64,000 nt of DNA, from assembly GCF_008973485.1 (NCBI RefSeq), contig NZ_CP031223.1, forward strand, positions 3,806,001 to 3,870,000, given 5' to 3'. The DNA is from Psychrobacillus glaciei. GTDB taxonomy: Bacteria; Bacillota; Bacilli; Bacillales_A; Planococcaceae. The stretch's first letter is position 1. Each line of letters opens with the position of its first letter. Positions 42,866 to 50,855 of this stretch are shown here, in pieces. The translations under genes were made by a program, and so were the position numbers. The notes beneath the pieces are model-generated. The model searched no databases. It saw only the letters and a list, made by a program, of their open reading frames with translations, and had not been told where the DNA came from.

Positions 42866-42895
42866 TATAATTATCTCGAATTTGAGATAATTATA
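42866..42895. promoter_or_regulatory. MhqR-type operator upstream of mhqD
   Basis: TATAATTATCTC and GAGATAATTATA are perfect 12-base inverted arms around GAATTT. The core ATCTCGAAT-x-GAGAT agrees with what I recall of the MhqR box. It starts 14 bases upstream of the mhqD start codon and overlaps a TATAAT, so binding would block the promoter. Confidence 0.8.
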
Positions 42896-42927
42896 GCGTG
42901 AATCATTTTTGTCGTCAAATAAAGAGA

Positions 42928-42960
42928 TTTCCAGCTAAGACTCATATTTTTCCAAATAAC
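42928..42960. repeat. Two-copy 21-bp repeat G (keyword TTTCCARCTAA-like)
   Basis: TTTCCAGCTAAG at 42928 and TTTCCAAATAAC at 42949 are 21 bases apart. The keyword is that of array E. Located between the mhqD operator and the terminator of the convergent-side MFS gene. Confidence 0.5.
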
Positions 42961-42974
42961 CTGCATTTACAACA

Positions 42975-43006
42975 AAAAAGCCGCTCCGTCTCTCTACGGA
43001 ACAGCA
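42975..43006 (-). terminator. Terminator of the MFS efflux gene
   Basis: On the minus strand GCTGTTCCGT pairs with ACGGAGCGGC around AGAGAG, then TTTTTTG. Confidence 0.8.
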
Positions 43007-43010
43007 TTTC

Positions 43011-44183
43011 TTATACTACTACTTTCTTCGCACCCTTCCACAAAATCGATCCGATCATTGTAATAAGTAGCACTATCAATCCTAATACAAATGGGTAAAT
43101 AATATGCACATCATATAATAAGCCTGCAAGCAATGGGCCTAACACATTCCCTATACTCATATATGCATTATTCATCCCCATTGCAAAGCCTTGTTCTTGA
43201 CCTGCTAACTTCGAGATTAGCGTCGTAAGTACTGGACGTAAAATAGAAGTAGAGAGGAAAATAATCATGGTAATTACAAAGAAAAATGCATAACTGGAAG
43301 CTACGATGGACAAGAGAAATCCTAAAGCGGTGATACCTAAGAAGATTTTCAATACGTTTGCCTCACCAAAACGGCGTACGATCTTATCTACAGCAAACAA
43401 CTGAACTATTACGCTAACAATCCCTGTAGCAGTAACCATCCATGCAATATCATGAGGAGAAGCACCAAACTCATTGTCTACAAAAAGGCCAAGTACAGAT
43501 TCATACGCCATCAAACCAAAACTCATTACAAGTGTAATGACAAGTGGAATAAAATAGGGCTTTTTAAACGATTGACCAATCTCCTTAACCATAGACTCCG
43601 ATTTATTTTCAGCAACACTGTCTTCTGGTTTGCTTTCCTTCAGTACAAACATCGAAAAGATAACCGCCAGAACTCCAACAACTGCGGAAATAAGAAGTGG
43701 CATTTTCAAACCGAAATCTGCTAAAAATCCACCGATTCCAGGTCCAATCACAATACCAAGTGACATAGCCGCTGAAATGAAGCTATTCCCTTTTGCACGT
43801 TGATCCATGGTTGTGATATCCGCTACGTAAGCAAAGATTGCCGGGATTAATAAAGCAGCTCCCGCCCCACCGATTACACGGGATACATACAAAATACCAA
43901 CCGAATCAGACAGATAAAAAACAAACATTGATAATGCTAAACCGCTTAAACCTGCGATTATCATTATTCTTCTTCCATATTGATCTGCCCATTTCCCTGC
44001 GATTGGAGACATAATAAGTTGCGCTCCTGCAAAAATAGCAATCATAAGTCCTGCTGCAGTTCCACCTTGTCCAATCGACTTTAAATATGCGGGTAGTATT
44101 GGAATGATAATCCCAAAGCTCGCTACTGCAATAAACATATTTATCATTAGTACAAATAATTTCTTTCGTTGATCTTTCGTCAT
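43011..44183 (-). CDS. MFS multidrug efflux transporter, NorA/Bmr type
   Basis: 390 residues, 12 spans. Motif A in the first half is GKWADQYGRRIMIIAG, and the antiporter motif C appears as GIVIGPGIGGFLADFG in TM5. Overall closest to the Bmr/Blt/NorA drug:H+ antiporters, but the real substrate is unknown. ATG at 44183 with GTAGG, a modest site. Divergent from the decayed DUF421 gene. Confidence 0.87.
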   Translation of the reverse strand: MTKDQRKKLFVLMINMFIAVASFGIIIPILPAYLKSIGQGGTAAGLMIAIFAGAQLIMSPIAGKWADQYGRRIMIIAGLSGLALSMFVFYLSDSVGILYVSRVIGGAGAALLIPAIFAYVADITTMDQRAKGNSFISAAMSLGIVIGPGIGGFLADFGLKMPLLISAVVGVLAVIFSMFVLKESKPEDSVAENKSESMVKEIGQSFKKPYFIPLVITLVMSFGLMAYESVLGLFVDNEFGASPHDIAWMVTATGIVSVIVQLFAVDKIVRRFGEANVLKIFLGITALGFLLSIVASSYAFFFVITMIIFLSTSILRPVLTTLISKLAGQEQGFAMGMNNAYMSIGNVLGPLLAGLLYDVHIIYPFVLGLIVLLITMIGSILWKGAKKVVV

Positions 44184-44250
44184 TAAATACCTACTTTCAT
44201 TCTAAAACAAACATACTCGCCACAGAGTAACATGTTTCACAGTTCTTAAC

Positions 44251-44311
44251 AATACTTCTATAAATTAATTAATCTAAACAATTCTCTTTTATCTTAATTA
44301 ATCGAAGTATT
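44251..44311. repeat. AT-rich inverted repeat upstream of the DUF421 pseudogene
   Basis: AATACTTC (44251-44258) plus ATTAATTAA pairs with TTAATTAAT plus GAAGTATT (ending 44311) around a 20-base loop. Could be an operator, attenuator or part of a lost promoter. Confidence 0.45.
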
Positions 44312-44342
44312 ATTTCAAGCAAAAGGAGAGACACTTCTATAA

Positions 44343-44626
44343 ATGGGGGGCTTTGACTGTTTGAAGTCGTGATAAGAACAATTTGCTCATTCATCGTATT
44401 ATTACTATTCACTAGAATTCTTGGAGCGAGCCAATTAAATCCGCTAACCTATTTTAATTACGTCACAGGTAATACAATTGGTTTTATTGCCGCAAACACC
44501 GTTTTTAAACATTCTAATGCTTGAAGGCTTGATTTGGCGTCGATTAAAGAAGTATTCTACGCAGAAATTCAAATTGACGGTACTTTATATATAGATAAAA
44601 GAAACGATTATAAAGCAAAATCATAA
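44343..44626 (+). pseudogene. Decayed DUF421 (YetF-like) membrane protein gene
   Basis: A start with AAGGAGAG upstream opens ATG-GGG-GGC-TTT but frameshifts at once. The next frame reads FEVVIRTICSFIVLLLFTRI, then LGASQLNPLTYFNYVTGNTI, matching the first two helices of DUF421 proteins. After a stop (TGA at about 44523) the same frame continues SIKEVFYAEIQIDGTLYIDK, the conserved C-terminal end of the family. About 120 middle codons are missing. The intact paralogue at 58536-59243 has the matching segments ARILGKKQLSQLTFFHYITG and VEEVYYAQLQTNGSLYV. Confidence 0.88.
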
Positions 44627-44629
44627 AAA

Positions 44630-44676
44630 GAACCGATGTAATGAGGATGAGTTCTCCCTTAACATCGGCCCTTTTA
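44630..44676. terminator. Hairpin after the DUF421 remnant
   Basis: CCGATGT (44633-44639) pairs with ACATCGG (44661-44667), followed by CCCTTTTATT. It lies between convergent units. Confidence 0.65.
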
Positions 44677-45051
44677 TTACTCATTTAACTTCTCAACAGT
44701 TTTTGCAGATCCTTGCGCTGGAAATGACTCATCCAGTGCTTCATAGCCTACTTTCACTTCATCATAGAGTTTCAGCTGATTTCGCTGATCCATCGTCAAT
44801 GAAAACCATGTTGCATCTTTACCAGTATCCATTGCTTCATCGACAGAGAGGTTTCTTGCTTCCTCATCCGATATATCACTCACGACCAGAATACTGTTGT
44901 CCTTCATTTCCACAATAACGCCAGTTCTATATCCTATCGGTTGAGGTTGAGTTGGATTGTTTTCGAAAAATTGCATTACAAAATAAAAAGTAGCTCCAAT
45001 CGCAATAAGTATAACCGCTAAGATGATGAAAACAGTATATTTTCCTTTCAA
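44677..45051 (-). CDS. DUF3221-domain membrane-anchored protein
   Basis: 124 residues from a TTG at 45051 with GGGAGG. One N-terminal span (YTVFIILAVILIAIGATFYFV), then an extracellular DUF3221/YobA-like domain: GVIVEMKDNSILVVSDIS with the ending YDEVKVGYEALDESFPAQGS. This small beta-barrel family is of unknown function and common in Bacillales. The upstream 157-residue gene ends 12 bases before its start, so they are probably co-transcribed. Confidence 0.78.
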   Translation of the reverse strand: MKGKYTVFIILAVILIAIGATFYFVMQFFENNPTQPQPIGYRTGVIVEMKDNSILVVSDISDEEARNLSVDEAMDTGKDATWFSLTMDQRNQLKLYDEVKVGYEALDESFPAQGSAKTVEKLNE

Positions 45052-45063
45052 AGAAAGACCTCC

Positions 45064-45537
45064 CTACTTCTTCCCAGCTAGGCGGAAGCCTTCTTCTAAA
45101 AGATAAGATTTTGCTTCTTCATAAGATCCAAAGCTTTCCTCTAAGTTATAGCCATGATAAATATTCCAAAGTGTATCTTCTTGTAATAGTGTTAACTTCG
45201 AATCTTCTTTGTTTTTCCACTCTTCTTCTACTTCTTCATCTAATAACTCTTCTTCCTCGGTAGACAAATAAGCAATAGAGTCTTTAATTAGTTTTCTCAA
45301 TTCGTCTGCTGAAGCATCACGAATATTCAATAGTCCTTTATCATTAGCTTCCTCATATTGTGGAAGATCTCCTACGTATACAAACCCATTTCCATTTGGA
45401 TGAAGATGATAAATAACAGTTGTTTTTTCATATAAGCTAGCTTCATAATGGTAATTTACTCGTTTCATCGATACTTCTTTTCTAGTTAGCTGCGTAAATT
45501 CTTGGATAATGGCTTCTTTTTCTTCAAATGTTAGCAT
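45064..45537 (-). CDS. Conserved hypothetical protein
   Basis: 157 residues, cytoplasmic, very acidic in the second half (STEEEELLDEEVEEEW). The N-terminal part FEEKEAIIQEFTQLTRKEVSMKRVNYHYE and the aromatic-rich strand region VIYHLHPNGNGFVYVG look like a small folded domain. The C-terminus (GYNLEESFGSYEEAKSYLLEEG) reads like a helical tail. I do not recognise the family. ATG at 45537 with GAGGAATC. In an operon with the DUF3221 gene. Confidence 0.65.
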   Translation of the reverse strand: MLTFEEKEAIIQEFTQLTRKEVSMKRVNYHYEASLYEKTTVIYHLHPNGNGFVYVGDLPQYEEANDKGLLNIRDASADELRKLIKDSIAYLSTEEEELLDEEVEEEWKNKEDSKLTLLQEDTLWNIYHGYNLEESFGSYEEAKSYLLEEGFRLAGKK

Positions 45538-45586
45538 GTGATTCCTCTTTCTCTTCGTTTTTCATTTTTCTAGTATACCATACTCT

Positions 45587-45679
45587 TTACCCTCTTCGCG
45601 TCAACCATTCTGCAACGAGGACGAAACAAATGACTACTGCAATCGCAACTGCAAAAAACCAATCGGGTAAACTACTCAC
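45587..45679 (-). CDS. 30-residue single-span membrane peptide
   Basis: GTG start at 45679 with an ideal AAGGAGG site that lies inside the last codons and stop of the upstream dipeptidase gene, so translation is probably coupled. The product begins MSSLPDWFFAVAIAVVICFV and ends in AEWLTRRG: one transmembrane helix with a basic C-terminal end. No in-frame overlap with another gene. Small membrane peptides of this kind often modulate a larger membrane protein; here no partner is evident. Confidence 0.65.
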   Translation of the reverse strand: MSSLPDWFFAVAIAVVICFVLVAEWLTRRG

Positions 45680-45681
45680 TA

Positions 45682-46626
45682 TTATTCCTCCTTGCTAATC
45701 TGTTTCACAAATCTCCCAAAGTTTCGAGATGTAAATCCTTCTACTTCTCCAGTAGAATAGCTTTTTAATAGATGCTCCACGAAATTCTGTGTTTTCGAGG
45801 CATCTTCAAGTCCTAAAACAAATTCACCGATTCCATCAAAGTCTGAACCCAATCCTATCAAATCTTTCCCACCAAGAGAAGCAATATGATCCACATGCTC
45901 CACTAAGTCTTGTATCTCTACAGGCTTTTTAGAATTGTTAATAAACTGTGGATAATACACAACGTGAATGGGAGAATTTCTATTAATTAATGCTTTTATT
46001 TGACCGTCTGTTAAATTTCTAACCGAATCACAAATTGAGCGAGCGTTTGAGTGACTTGCCATGAGCCACTTTGCTTTCTCTAATACATCCCAAAATGACT
46101 TTTCACTCAAGTGGGATACGTCGATAATAATATTTTGTTCGTTTAATAGAGCTACAACCTCTTCTCCAAATGATGTTAATCCAGTTCCCGAATTTTCCAA
46201 CGCACCATCCGCAACCTCATTAGCTCCGTTCCATGTTAGACCTACTAATTTAACTCCATGGGACAATAAAAACTTCAGCTTAAGCATATCACCTTCAATC
46301 ATATCAAGGCCTTCTAGAGATAAAACTGCACCTATCTGTCCCTCTTGCAATGTTTGTAGCTGCTCCCACTTGTAAATTGCAACTACGTTCTCGTGCTTTC
46401 CAACAATTTCTGTGTGAAAAAATTCAATTTGGCGAATCGCTTCCATGAATTGTTTCTCTTTTGGAAACCCTTCTGATACAAACACCGCAAATACTTGAAG
46501 CGCTATTTCTCCAGCTTCTAACGCTTTTTTGTTAGCCTGTAGCAATGGGGAATCTTCAAAAGGGATTGGGTTTTCAGCCTTACCTAGCTTATTTAACACA
46601 TCACAATGCAAATCGTATACTTTCAC
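45682..46626 (-). CDS. Membrane dipeptidase family (M19) metallopeptidase
   Basis: 314 residues from a GTG at 46626 with GGGGAG. Renal-dipeptidase fold: zinc ligands H7 and D9 in DLHCDVL, the bridging Glu in LSLEGLDMIE, then DVSHLSEKSFWDV and ASHSNARSI. The C-terminal GSDFDGIGE completes the site. Such enzymes hydrolyse dipeptides, often D-containing, possibly from cell-wall turnover. No signal peptide, so cytoplasmic here. It follows ddh with a terminator in between. Confidence 0.9.
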   Translation of the reverse strand: MKVYDLHCDVLNKLGKAENPIPFEDSPLLQANKKALEAGEIALQVFAVFVSEGFPKEKQFMEAIRQIEFFHTEIVGKHENVVAIYKWEQLQTLQEGQIGAVLSLEGLDMIEGDMLKLKFLLSHGVKLVGLTWNGANEVADGALENSGTGLTSFGEEVVALLNEQNIIIDVSHLSEKSFWDVLEKAKWLMASHSNARSICDSVRNLTDGQIKALINRNSPIHVVYYPQFINNSKKPVEIQDLVEHVDHIASLGGKDLIGLGSDFDGIGEFVLGLEDASKTQNFVEHLLKSYSTGEVEGFTSRNFGRFVKQISKEE

Positions 46627-46644
46627 AGTCTTCTCCCCCTATAG

Positions 46645-46682
46645 AAAAACCGGCACTCTTGAAAGAGGCACCGGTTTTATTA
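46645..46682 (-). terminator. Terminator of ddh
   Basis: On the minus strand AAAACCGGTGCCTCTT pairs with AAGAGTGCCGGTTTT, then TCTAT. It separates ddh from the dipeptidase gene. Confidence 0.8.
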
Positions 46683-47666
46683 TTATAATAATTCTGCTCT
46701 TAGCTGTTCTGCTGATTTAGGTGATAACAAGCCTAATGGAATATCATAAACTGTTTTTGCCCCACTTTGACCAGCTTTACCTAGACCGTAGGCAGCTCTA
46801 GCATATGCAACTAATACACTTGATGTGAAGTTTGGATTACTATCTAGTTTCAATGAAAATTCCATAAGCTGCTGTTCCTTCGCTCCACTTACTCCACTTC
46901 GAATGACAAAACCTCCATGAGGCATTCCACTATGGTTACTTATAAATTCTTCTTCCGAAATAAATTGCACTGTCGTATTATAATCGGAAAAATAATTTGG
47001 CATCGTGACGATTTGTTGTTCTACTTGCTCTTGATTCGCATCTGCATGTAACACAACAAAGCATTCTCTCGTATGTTTTTCTCTTGTAGAAAGTCTAGGC
47101 TGTTCTCCTTTACGCACACGATCTACAGCTTCTTTTACAGGAAGTGTATATTGAACCGCATTTTTGACACCTTCAATTCGGCGTATTGCATCTGAATGTC
47201 CTTGGCTTAAGCCATCTCCCCAAAATGTATAGGTATTTCCTTCTGGAAGAACAACTTCCCCAAGCAATCTATTTAATGAAAATAAGCCTGGATCCCATCC
47301 GACAGAAATAATACCTACTTTGTCTGAAGCTTTCGCTGATTTGTCCACTTTTTCAAAGAACTGTGGGATTAATGCATGTGTATCAAAGCTATCTACAGTA
47401 TGGAAGTCTTGTGCAAGTTGCGGTGTTTGTTCTGGCAGATCTGTTGCAGAACCACCACATAAAATCATTACATCTATTTTATCTTTGAAATCTTTTACAT
47501 TATCCATTAAAAACACGCCGACCGAATCATCATTTACTTGCACAGTTGATGGATCACGTCTTGTGAATACTGCTATCAGCTCCATATCTGGGTTTTGCTT
47601 TATTGCAAATTGAACACCGCGCCCTAGATTTCCGTACCCTACAATACCAATTCGAATTTTGCTCAT
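46683..47666 (-). CDS. ddh: Meso-diaminopimelate D-dehydrogenase
   Basis: 327 residues. NADPH-dependent enzyme that makes meso-diaminopimelate from tetrahydrodipicolinate in one step, a shortcut in lysine and cell-wall precursor synthesis. N-terminal Rossmann motif IGIVGYGNLGRGV, then VFTRRD for NADPH, SVGWDPGLFSLNR and FWGDGLSQGHSDAIRRI, all characteristic. The enzyme is found in Lysinibacillus, Corynebacterium and some other groups but not in B. subtilis. GGAGG site; terminator downstream. Confidence 0.95.
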   Translation of the reverse strand: MSKIRIGIVGYGNLGRGVQFAIKQNPDMELIAVFTRRDPSTVQVNDDSVGVFLMDNVKDFKDKIDVMILCGGSATDLPEQTPQLAQDFHTVDSFDTHALIPQFFEKVDKSAKASDKVGIISVGWDPGLFSLNRLLGEVVLPEGNTYTFWGDGLSQGHSDAIRRIEGVKNAVQYTLPVKEAVDRVRKGEQPRLSTREKHTRECFVVLHADANQEQVEQQIVTMPNYFSDYNTTVQFISEEEFISNHSGMPHGGFVIRSGVSGAKEQQLMEFSLKLDSNPNFTSSVLVAYARAAYGLGKAGQSGAKTVYDIPLGLLSPKSAEQLRAELL

Positions 47667-47737
47667 TCGTCTTTTCCTCCATCAAAATAACTTTATTACT
47701 AAAAATACATACATAATTCTAAATAGTCAATGGATAA

Positions 47738-48238
47738 TTATTCAGGTGCTTCTCCTCCAAAAGCTAACCATTCTTCTTTTGATGGACCATACATACCCGG
47801 AACTTCTAGACCTGCTTGGCGCATTAGTATTGTAAGCTGCCCTCTATGATGTGTTTGATGGAATGTTAATACTTGCAGTACTAATGCAATTGGCCACATT
47901 TGACCATACATATCTTTTTCTTCAAGTAGCGTTTCATCTGTCCATTGTTCTTTTATCGCTTGAACCATTGCATCACTTGATTCTTTATATGCTTCTACCA
48001 TTTCGTTTACAGTTTTAGGCTGTACTGCATCATGCGGAGTTGCTATGAATTGTAGGCCAGTTTTTCCGATCATTTCATCGATGGTGACAACAATATGCCA
48101 TGCAATTTGTCCTAAGGTTCTGCCTTCTTCATATACTTTTTGATGTAAAGATTCGTCTGTTAATGTATGTAAAATTTTAAGTGTAGAATCACTTTCATGT
48201 TTCCAGTTCGTTAAAAAATCTTCTAATTTTCTGATCAA
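47738..48238 (-). CDS. DinB-family protein
   Basis: 166 residues from a TTG at 48238 with GGAGGG. Four-helix bundle of the DinB/YfiT group with the three metal-binding histidines: one in GQIAWHIVVTIDEM near residue 48 and two in LTFHQTHHRGQL near residues 128-132. Some members are thiol-dependent transferases, others unknown. Single gene; another DinB protein is encoded at 50856. Confidence 0.85.
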   Translation of the reverse strand: MIRKLEDFLTNWKHESDSTLKILHTLTDESLHQKVYEEGRTLGQIAWHIVVTIDEMIGKTGLQFIATPHDAVQPKTVNEMVEAYKESSDAMVQAIKEQWTDETLLEEKDMYGQMWPIALVLQVLTFHQTHHRGQLTILMRQAGLEVPGMYGPSKEEWLAFGGEAPE

Positions 48239-48377
48239 ATAAATCCCTCCAATTAATTTATATGCTCTATTTCGATTCTTTAGGAGCGAAATCCTGCTTA
48301 CACGGATACTTTACGAATAGATATTACTTTCCGATTATGGTAGACTAAAGGATAGACAATAAGAGGACGTGAGCGAA

Positions 48378-48752
48378 TTGATTAAAATCGAATTACCAAA
48401 ACCAAACGTAACAATTACCCAACGCGAACAAGTACTTAAAGAAGGAGAAGTTGAAATTCCATCCATTTATGGATTTATCGATTTCCATCAAATTCCTCGA
48501 GATACAGGTGGCATCTTTATGTTTTATAACAAAAATGATGAGCTACTATTCGTGGGTAAAGCACGTAAAATTAGACAACGCATTAAAAAGCACTTCGAAG
48601 ACAATGTGTCTCCAATGATTAAACATCGTGACGAAGTGTACAAAATTAGCGTTTCTATCGTAGAAGAAGCAGTGGATCGTGAAATTTACGAAACTTATGC
48701 CATTAATACACTTAAATCAAAATACAATATCGACAAAGCATTTTTTAAATAA
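48378..48752 (+). CDS. GIY-YIG nuclease-domain protein
   Basis: 124 residues from a TTG at 48378 (MIKIELPKPNV), 10 bases from AGAGGA; a GTG at 48369 is also in frame but is only two bases from the site. The GIY-YIG fold is seen in DTGGIFMFYNKNDELLFVGK, then the conserved Arg region ARKIRQRIKKHFED and the Glu in EEAVDREIYETYAI. Annotated in relatives as a nucleotide excision repair endonuclease; such small UvrC-like proteins may cut damaged or branched DNA. Single gene with a strong terminator. Confidence 0.82.
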   Translation: MIKIELPKPNVTITQREQVLKEGEVEIPSIYGFIDFHQIPRDTGGIFMFYNKNDELLFVGKARKIRQRIKKHFEDNVSPMIKHRDEVYKISVSIVEEAVDREIYETYAINTLKSKYNIDKAFFK

Positions 48753-48756
48753 GACT

Positions 48757-48794
48757 AAATCCCATGTCACTTCTTTGTGACATGGGATTTTTTA
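48757..48794. terminator. Bidirectional terminator
   Basis: AAATCCCATGTCAC (48757-48770) pairs perfectly with GTGACATGGGATTT (48777-48790), then TTTT. Confidence 0.92.
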
Positions 48795-48800
48795 GTTTCC

Positions 48801-49784
48801 TTATTCAAAAATACTCGTACTATGAAGTGGTTGCACCCGTGATTTTGGATCAATGAATGTCTTAATATGGCTAATAGCAATTGGTACTTCACCAAAACCA
48901 ACCGCAATAAGCTTCACTTTCCCATCATGCGTGCATACATCTCCTGCAGCATAAATACCTTCTATATTTGTTTCCATTTTTTCATTAACAACGACAGAAT
49001 TTTTTTGCATTTCTAGCCCCCAATCCTTTAACGGGCCAAGCGATGCAACATTTCCATAATTGACGATGACATGATCTACCGGAATTCGTTGTTCTGATTT
49101 ATCTTTTCCTACGATTACTACTTCATGAACACTTTCTCCGTTTCCAACTAATTCCTTAATTCCAAAAGGAGTTTTCACTTGAACTTTCGAATTATGAAGT
49201 TGTTGGACAGTCATCTCATGTGCTGTAAACTGTTCTTTGCGGTGACAAATAGTGACGTTCTCCGCAACCTCTTCTAACATTAAGGACCAATCAAGTGCAG
49301 AGTCGCCTCCACCAAGTACCAGTACATTAGAGTCTTTGAAATGGTTAATATCCTTTACTTTGTAATGCAGGTTTTTCCCATTGTAATCTGCGGCACCCGG
49401 AACATTTAACTTACGAGGTTGGAAAGAACCAATTCCCGAAGTAAGTAAAATTGTTTTGGAATAATGCACACTTTTATCTGTTGTTAATGCAAAGTACTCG
49501 GGTAGTTTTTCGAGTGTAATTGCCGTTTCTTCTAAACAAATTGTCGGATTACTATATGCAGCTTGCTCTTCCAAATTGGCTACTAAATCTCTAGCTAAAA
49601 TCTTTGGAAGTCCACCAATATCATATATATATTTATCTGGATATAGCTCCATTAACTGACCACCAAGCTGTGGTAAACTATCAATTATTTTCACTTTTAA
49701 ATCGCGAAGACCTGCATAAAAAGAAGCAAATAATCCTGTTGGACCACCGCCTATTATAATTACATCGTACAATTCCTTATCCAT
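48801..49784 (-). CDS. ycgT: Ferredoxin/flavodoxin--NADP+ reductase (TrxR-like), YcgT type
   Basis: 327 residues from the ATG at 49784 (MDKELYDVIIIGGGPTG), preceded by GAGGTG; the longer reading crosses the Fur box. FAD motif GGGPTGLFASFYAGL, NADPH motif VLVLGGGDSALDWSL and the C-terminal FAD motif GIYAAGDVCT. It lacks the CxxC of thioredoxin reductase, as expected for the YumC/YcgT group. A Fur box covers the promoter region, matching B. subtilis ycgT, so it likely supplies electrons under iron limitation. Confidence 0.92.
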   Translation of the reverse strand: MDKELYDVIIIGGGPTGLFASFYAGLRDLKVKIIDSLPQLGGQLMELYPDKYIYDIGGLPKILARDLVANLEEQAAYSNPTICLEETAITLEKLPEYFALTTDKSVHYSKTILLTSGIGSFQPRKLNVPGAADYNGKNLHYKVKDINHFKDSNVLVLGGGDSALDWSLMLEEVAENVTICHRKEQFTAHEMTVQQLHNSKVQVKTPFGIKELVGNGESVHEVVIVGKDKSEQRIPVDHVIVNYGNVASLGPLKDWGLEMQKNSVVVNEKMETNIEGIYAAGDVCTHDGKVKLIAVGFGEVPIAISHIKTFIDPKSRVQPLHSTSIFE

Positions 49785-49810
49785 ACTACCTTTCACCTCA
49801 CTGCTTTTTC

Positions 49811-49834
49811 GAGAATGAAAATGATTCTCATTCA
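49811..49834. promoter_or_regulatory. Fur box upstream of ycgT
   Basis: TGAAAATGATTCTCA (49816-49830) is a 7-1-7 Fur site, extended by GAGAA on the left and TTCA on the right. It lies 32 bases ahead of the chosen start. Confidence 0.9.
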
Positions 49835-49859
49835 CATTTTACCACAGCTTGCTTCGATC

Positions 49860-50249
49860 TCACAGAAATCGGTTTCGGATTTCTGGAGAAGGAATCATAC
49901 AATTATCTTTTTTCCCGAACATTTTATAACGATTTTTAGCGAAGGTTTTATATAGAGCTTCTCGTATTCTCTTGGGGATAACTTTAAAAATGTAAAAGAC
50001 CTTCCACAATCCTTTTAAATGCTTACAAATAAAAAGAGCGGCATCGGAGGAATCATATACTGCATCATTTTCAATTACTATAACACCATCAAGTTTCTCA
50101 CTTATACGGTGTTTCTTTTTGAGTTCATCTCCAATGTCACTTTGCAACGCAGCAAATTGAAAATATCCTTTTGGATCTCTTGCAATGATAAATTGGACAC
50201 TTGCATCGCAAAAGTTGCATTCCCCGTCAAACAAAATAATAGCAGTCAT
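49860..50249 (-). CDS. yuxK: DCC-family thiol-disulfide oxidoreductase (DUF393)
   Basis: 129 residues from the ATG at 50249 with GGGGGAG; the longer upstream reading is unconserved. The family motif D-G-x-C-x-x-C appears as FDGECNFCDASVQF (C11 and C14). The rest, FQFAALQSDIG, SDAALFICKHL and the C-terminal RYKMFGKKDNC, is as in B. subtilis YuxK. Predicted thioredoxin-like fold, cytoplasmic; partner unknown. Confidence 0.9.
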   Translation of the reverse strand: MTAIILFDGECNFCDASVQFIIARDPKGYFQFAALQSDIGDELKKKHRISEKLDGVIVIENDAVYDSSDAALFICKHLKGLWKVFYIFKVIPKRIREALYKTFAKNRYKMFGKKDNCMIPSPEIRNRFL

Positions 50250-50297
50250 ATAAACTCCCCCTTTTCCACAGTTTAACAGTTGCCGCTGAAAAAGAAT

Positions 50298-50327
50298 ATG
50301 CCCCAATGCAAACTTGTAATGGGGCAT
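50298..50327 (-). terminator. Hairpin after the TraR/DksA-type gene
   Basis: ATGCCCCAAT (50298-50307) pairs with ATGGGGCAT (50319-50327) with a small mismatch. It lacks a clear T run on the minus strand, so it may be weak. Confidence 0.5.
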
Positions 50328-50332
50328 TCTAG

Positions 50333-50818
50333 TTATTGCTTATCGGAAGGTGTATCGGAAGAACCGACTTCTTCTAAAATTTCAAAACTGTTTTCATAAT
50401 CTCGAATTCTTGGGTCTTCATTTTCCACTGGTTGATCAGTCGCGGAATTTAGAAGAGATTCTTCAACCGGTCGAATCTCCTCATTGATCTCTTGTTGTGC
50501 ATGCTCTACACAAGTAGTTGTTGATGGAATAGCTTCTAGTCTTTCCAGTGGGATTTCCTTAGAACATTCGGTACATATACCGTATGTTCCCTTCTCCATT
50601 GCTGATAGTGCTTCCTTTATATCTTGTATTTCATCTTCGTAGTGTTTTCGTAACGCTAGTCGTGTATGTTTATCGGTTAGGTCCGTTGCATTATCTCCCG
50701 GATGATTATCGTAATTGGATAACTCTGTTGTTTCAAACTCCTCATCATTATCTATACTATGCTCCAATTCATCTAAGCGTTTTAATAAGGTATTTCTTAA
50801 TTTATCGTATTTCGCCAT
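50333..50818 (-). CDS. TraR/DksA-type zinc-finger protein, YteA/YocK group
   Basis: 161 residues. An N-terminal coiled coil (KLRNTLLKRLDELEHSIDN), then the segment SNYDNHPGDNATDLTDKHTRLAL typical of YteA. The finger region is YGICTECSKEIP followed by CVEHAQQ, giving three Cys and a His as possible ligands. The C-terminal tail is acidic. B. subtilis relatives are general stress or spore-related proteins that may act on RNA polymerase; the role here is inferred. GAGGAGG site. Confidence 0.87.
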   Translation of the reverse strand: MAKYDKLRNTLLKRLDELEHSIDNDEEFETTELSNYDNHPGDNATDLTDKHTRLALRKHYEDEIQDIKEALSAMEKGTYGICTECSKEIPLERLEAIPSTTTCVEHAQQEINEEIRPVEESLLNSATDQPVENEDPRIRDYENSFEILEEVGSSDTPSDKQ

Positions 50819-50855
50819 TTGAACTCCTCCTCGTTATTTAAAGGATTCCCATATA

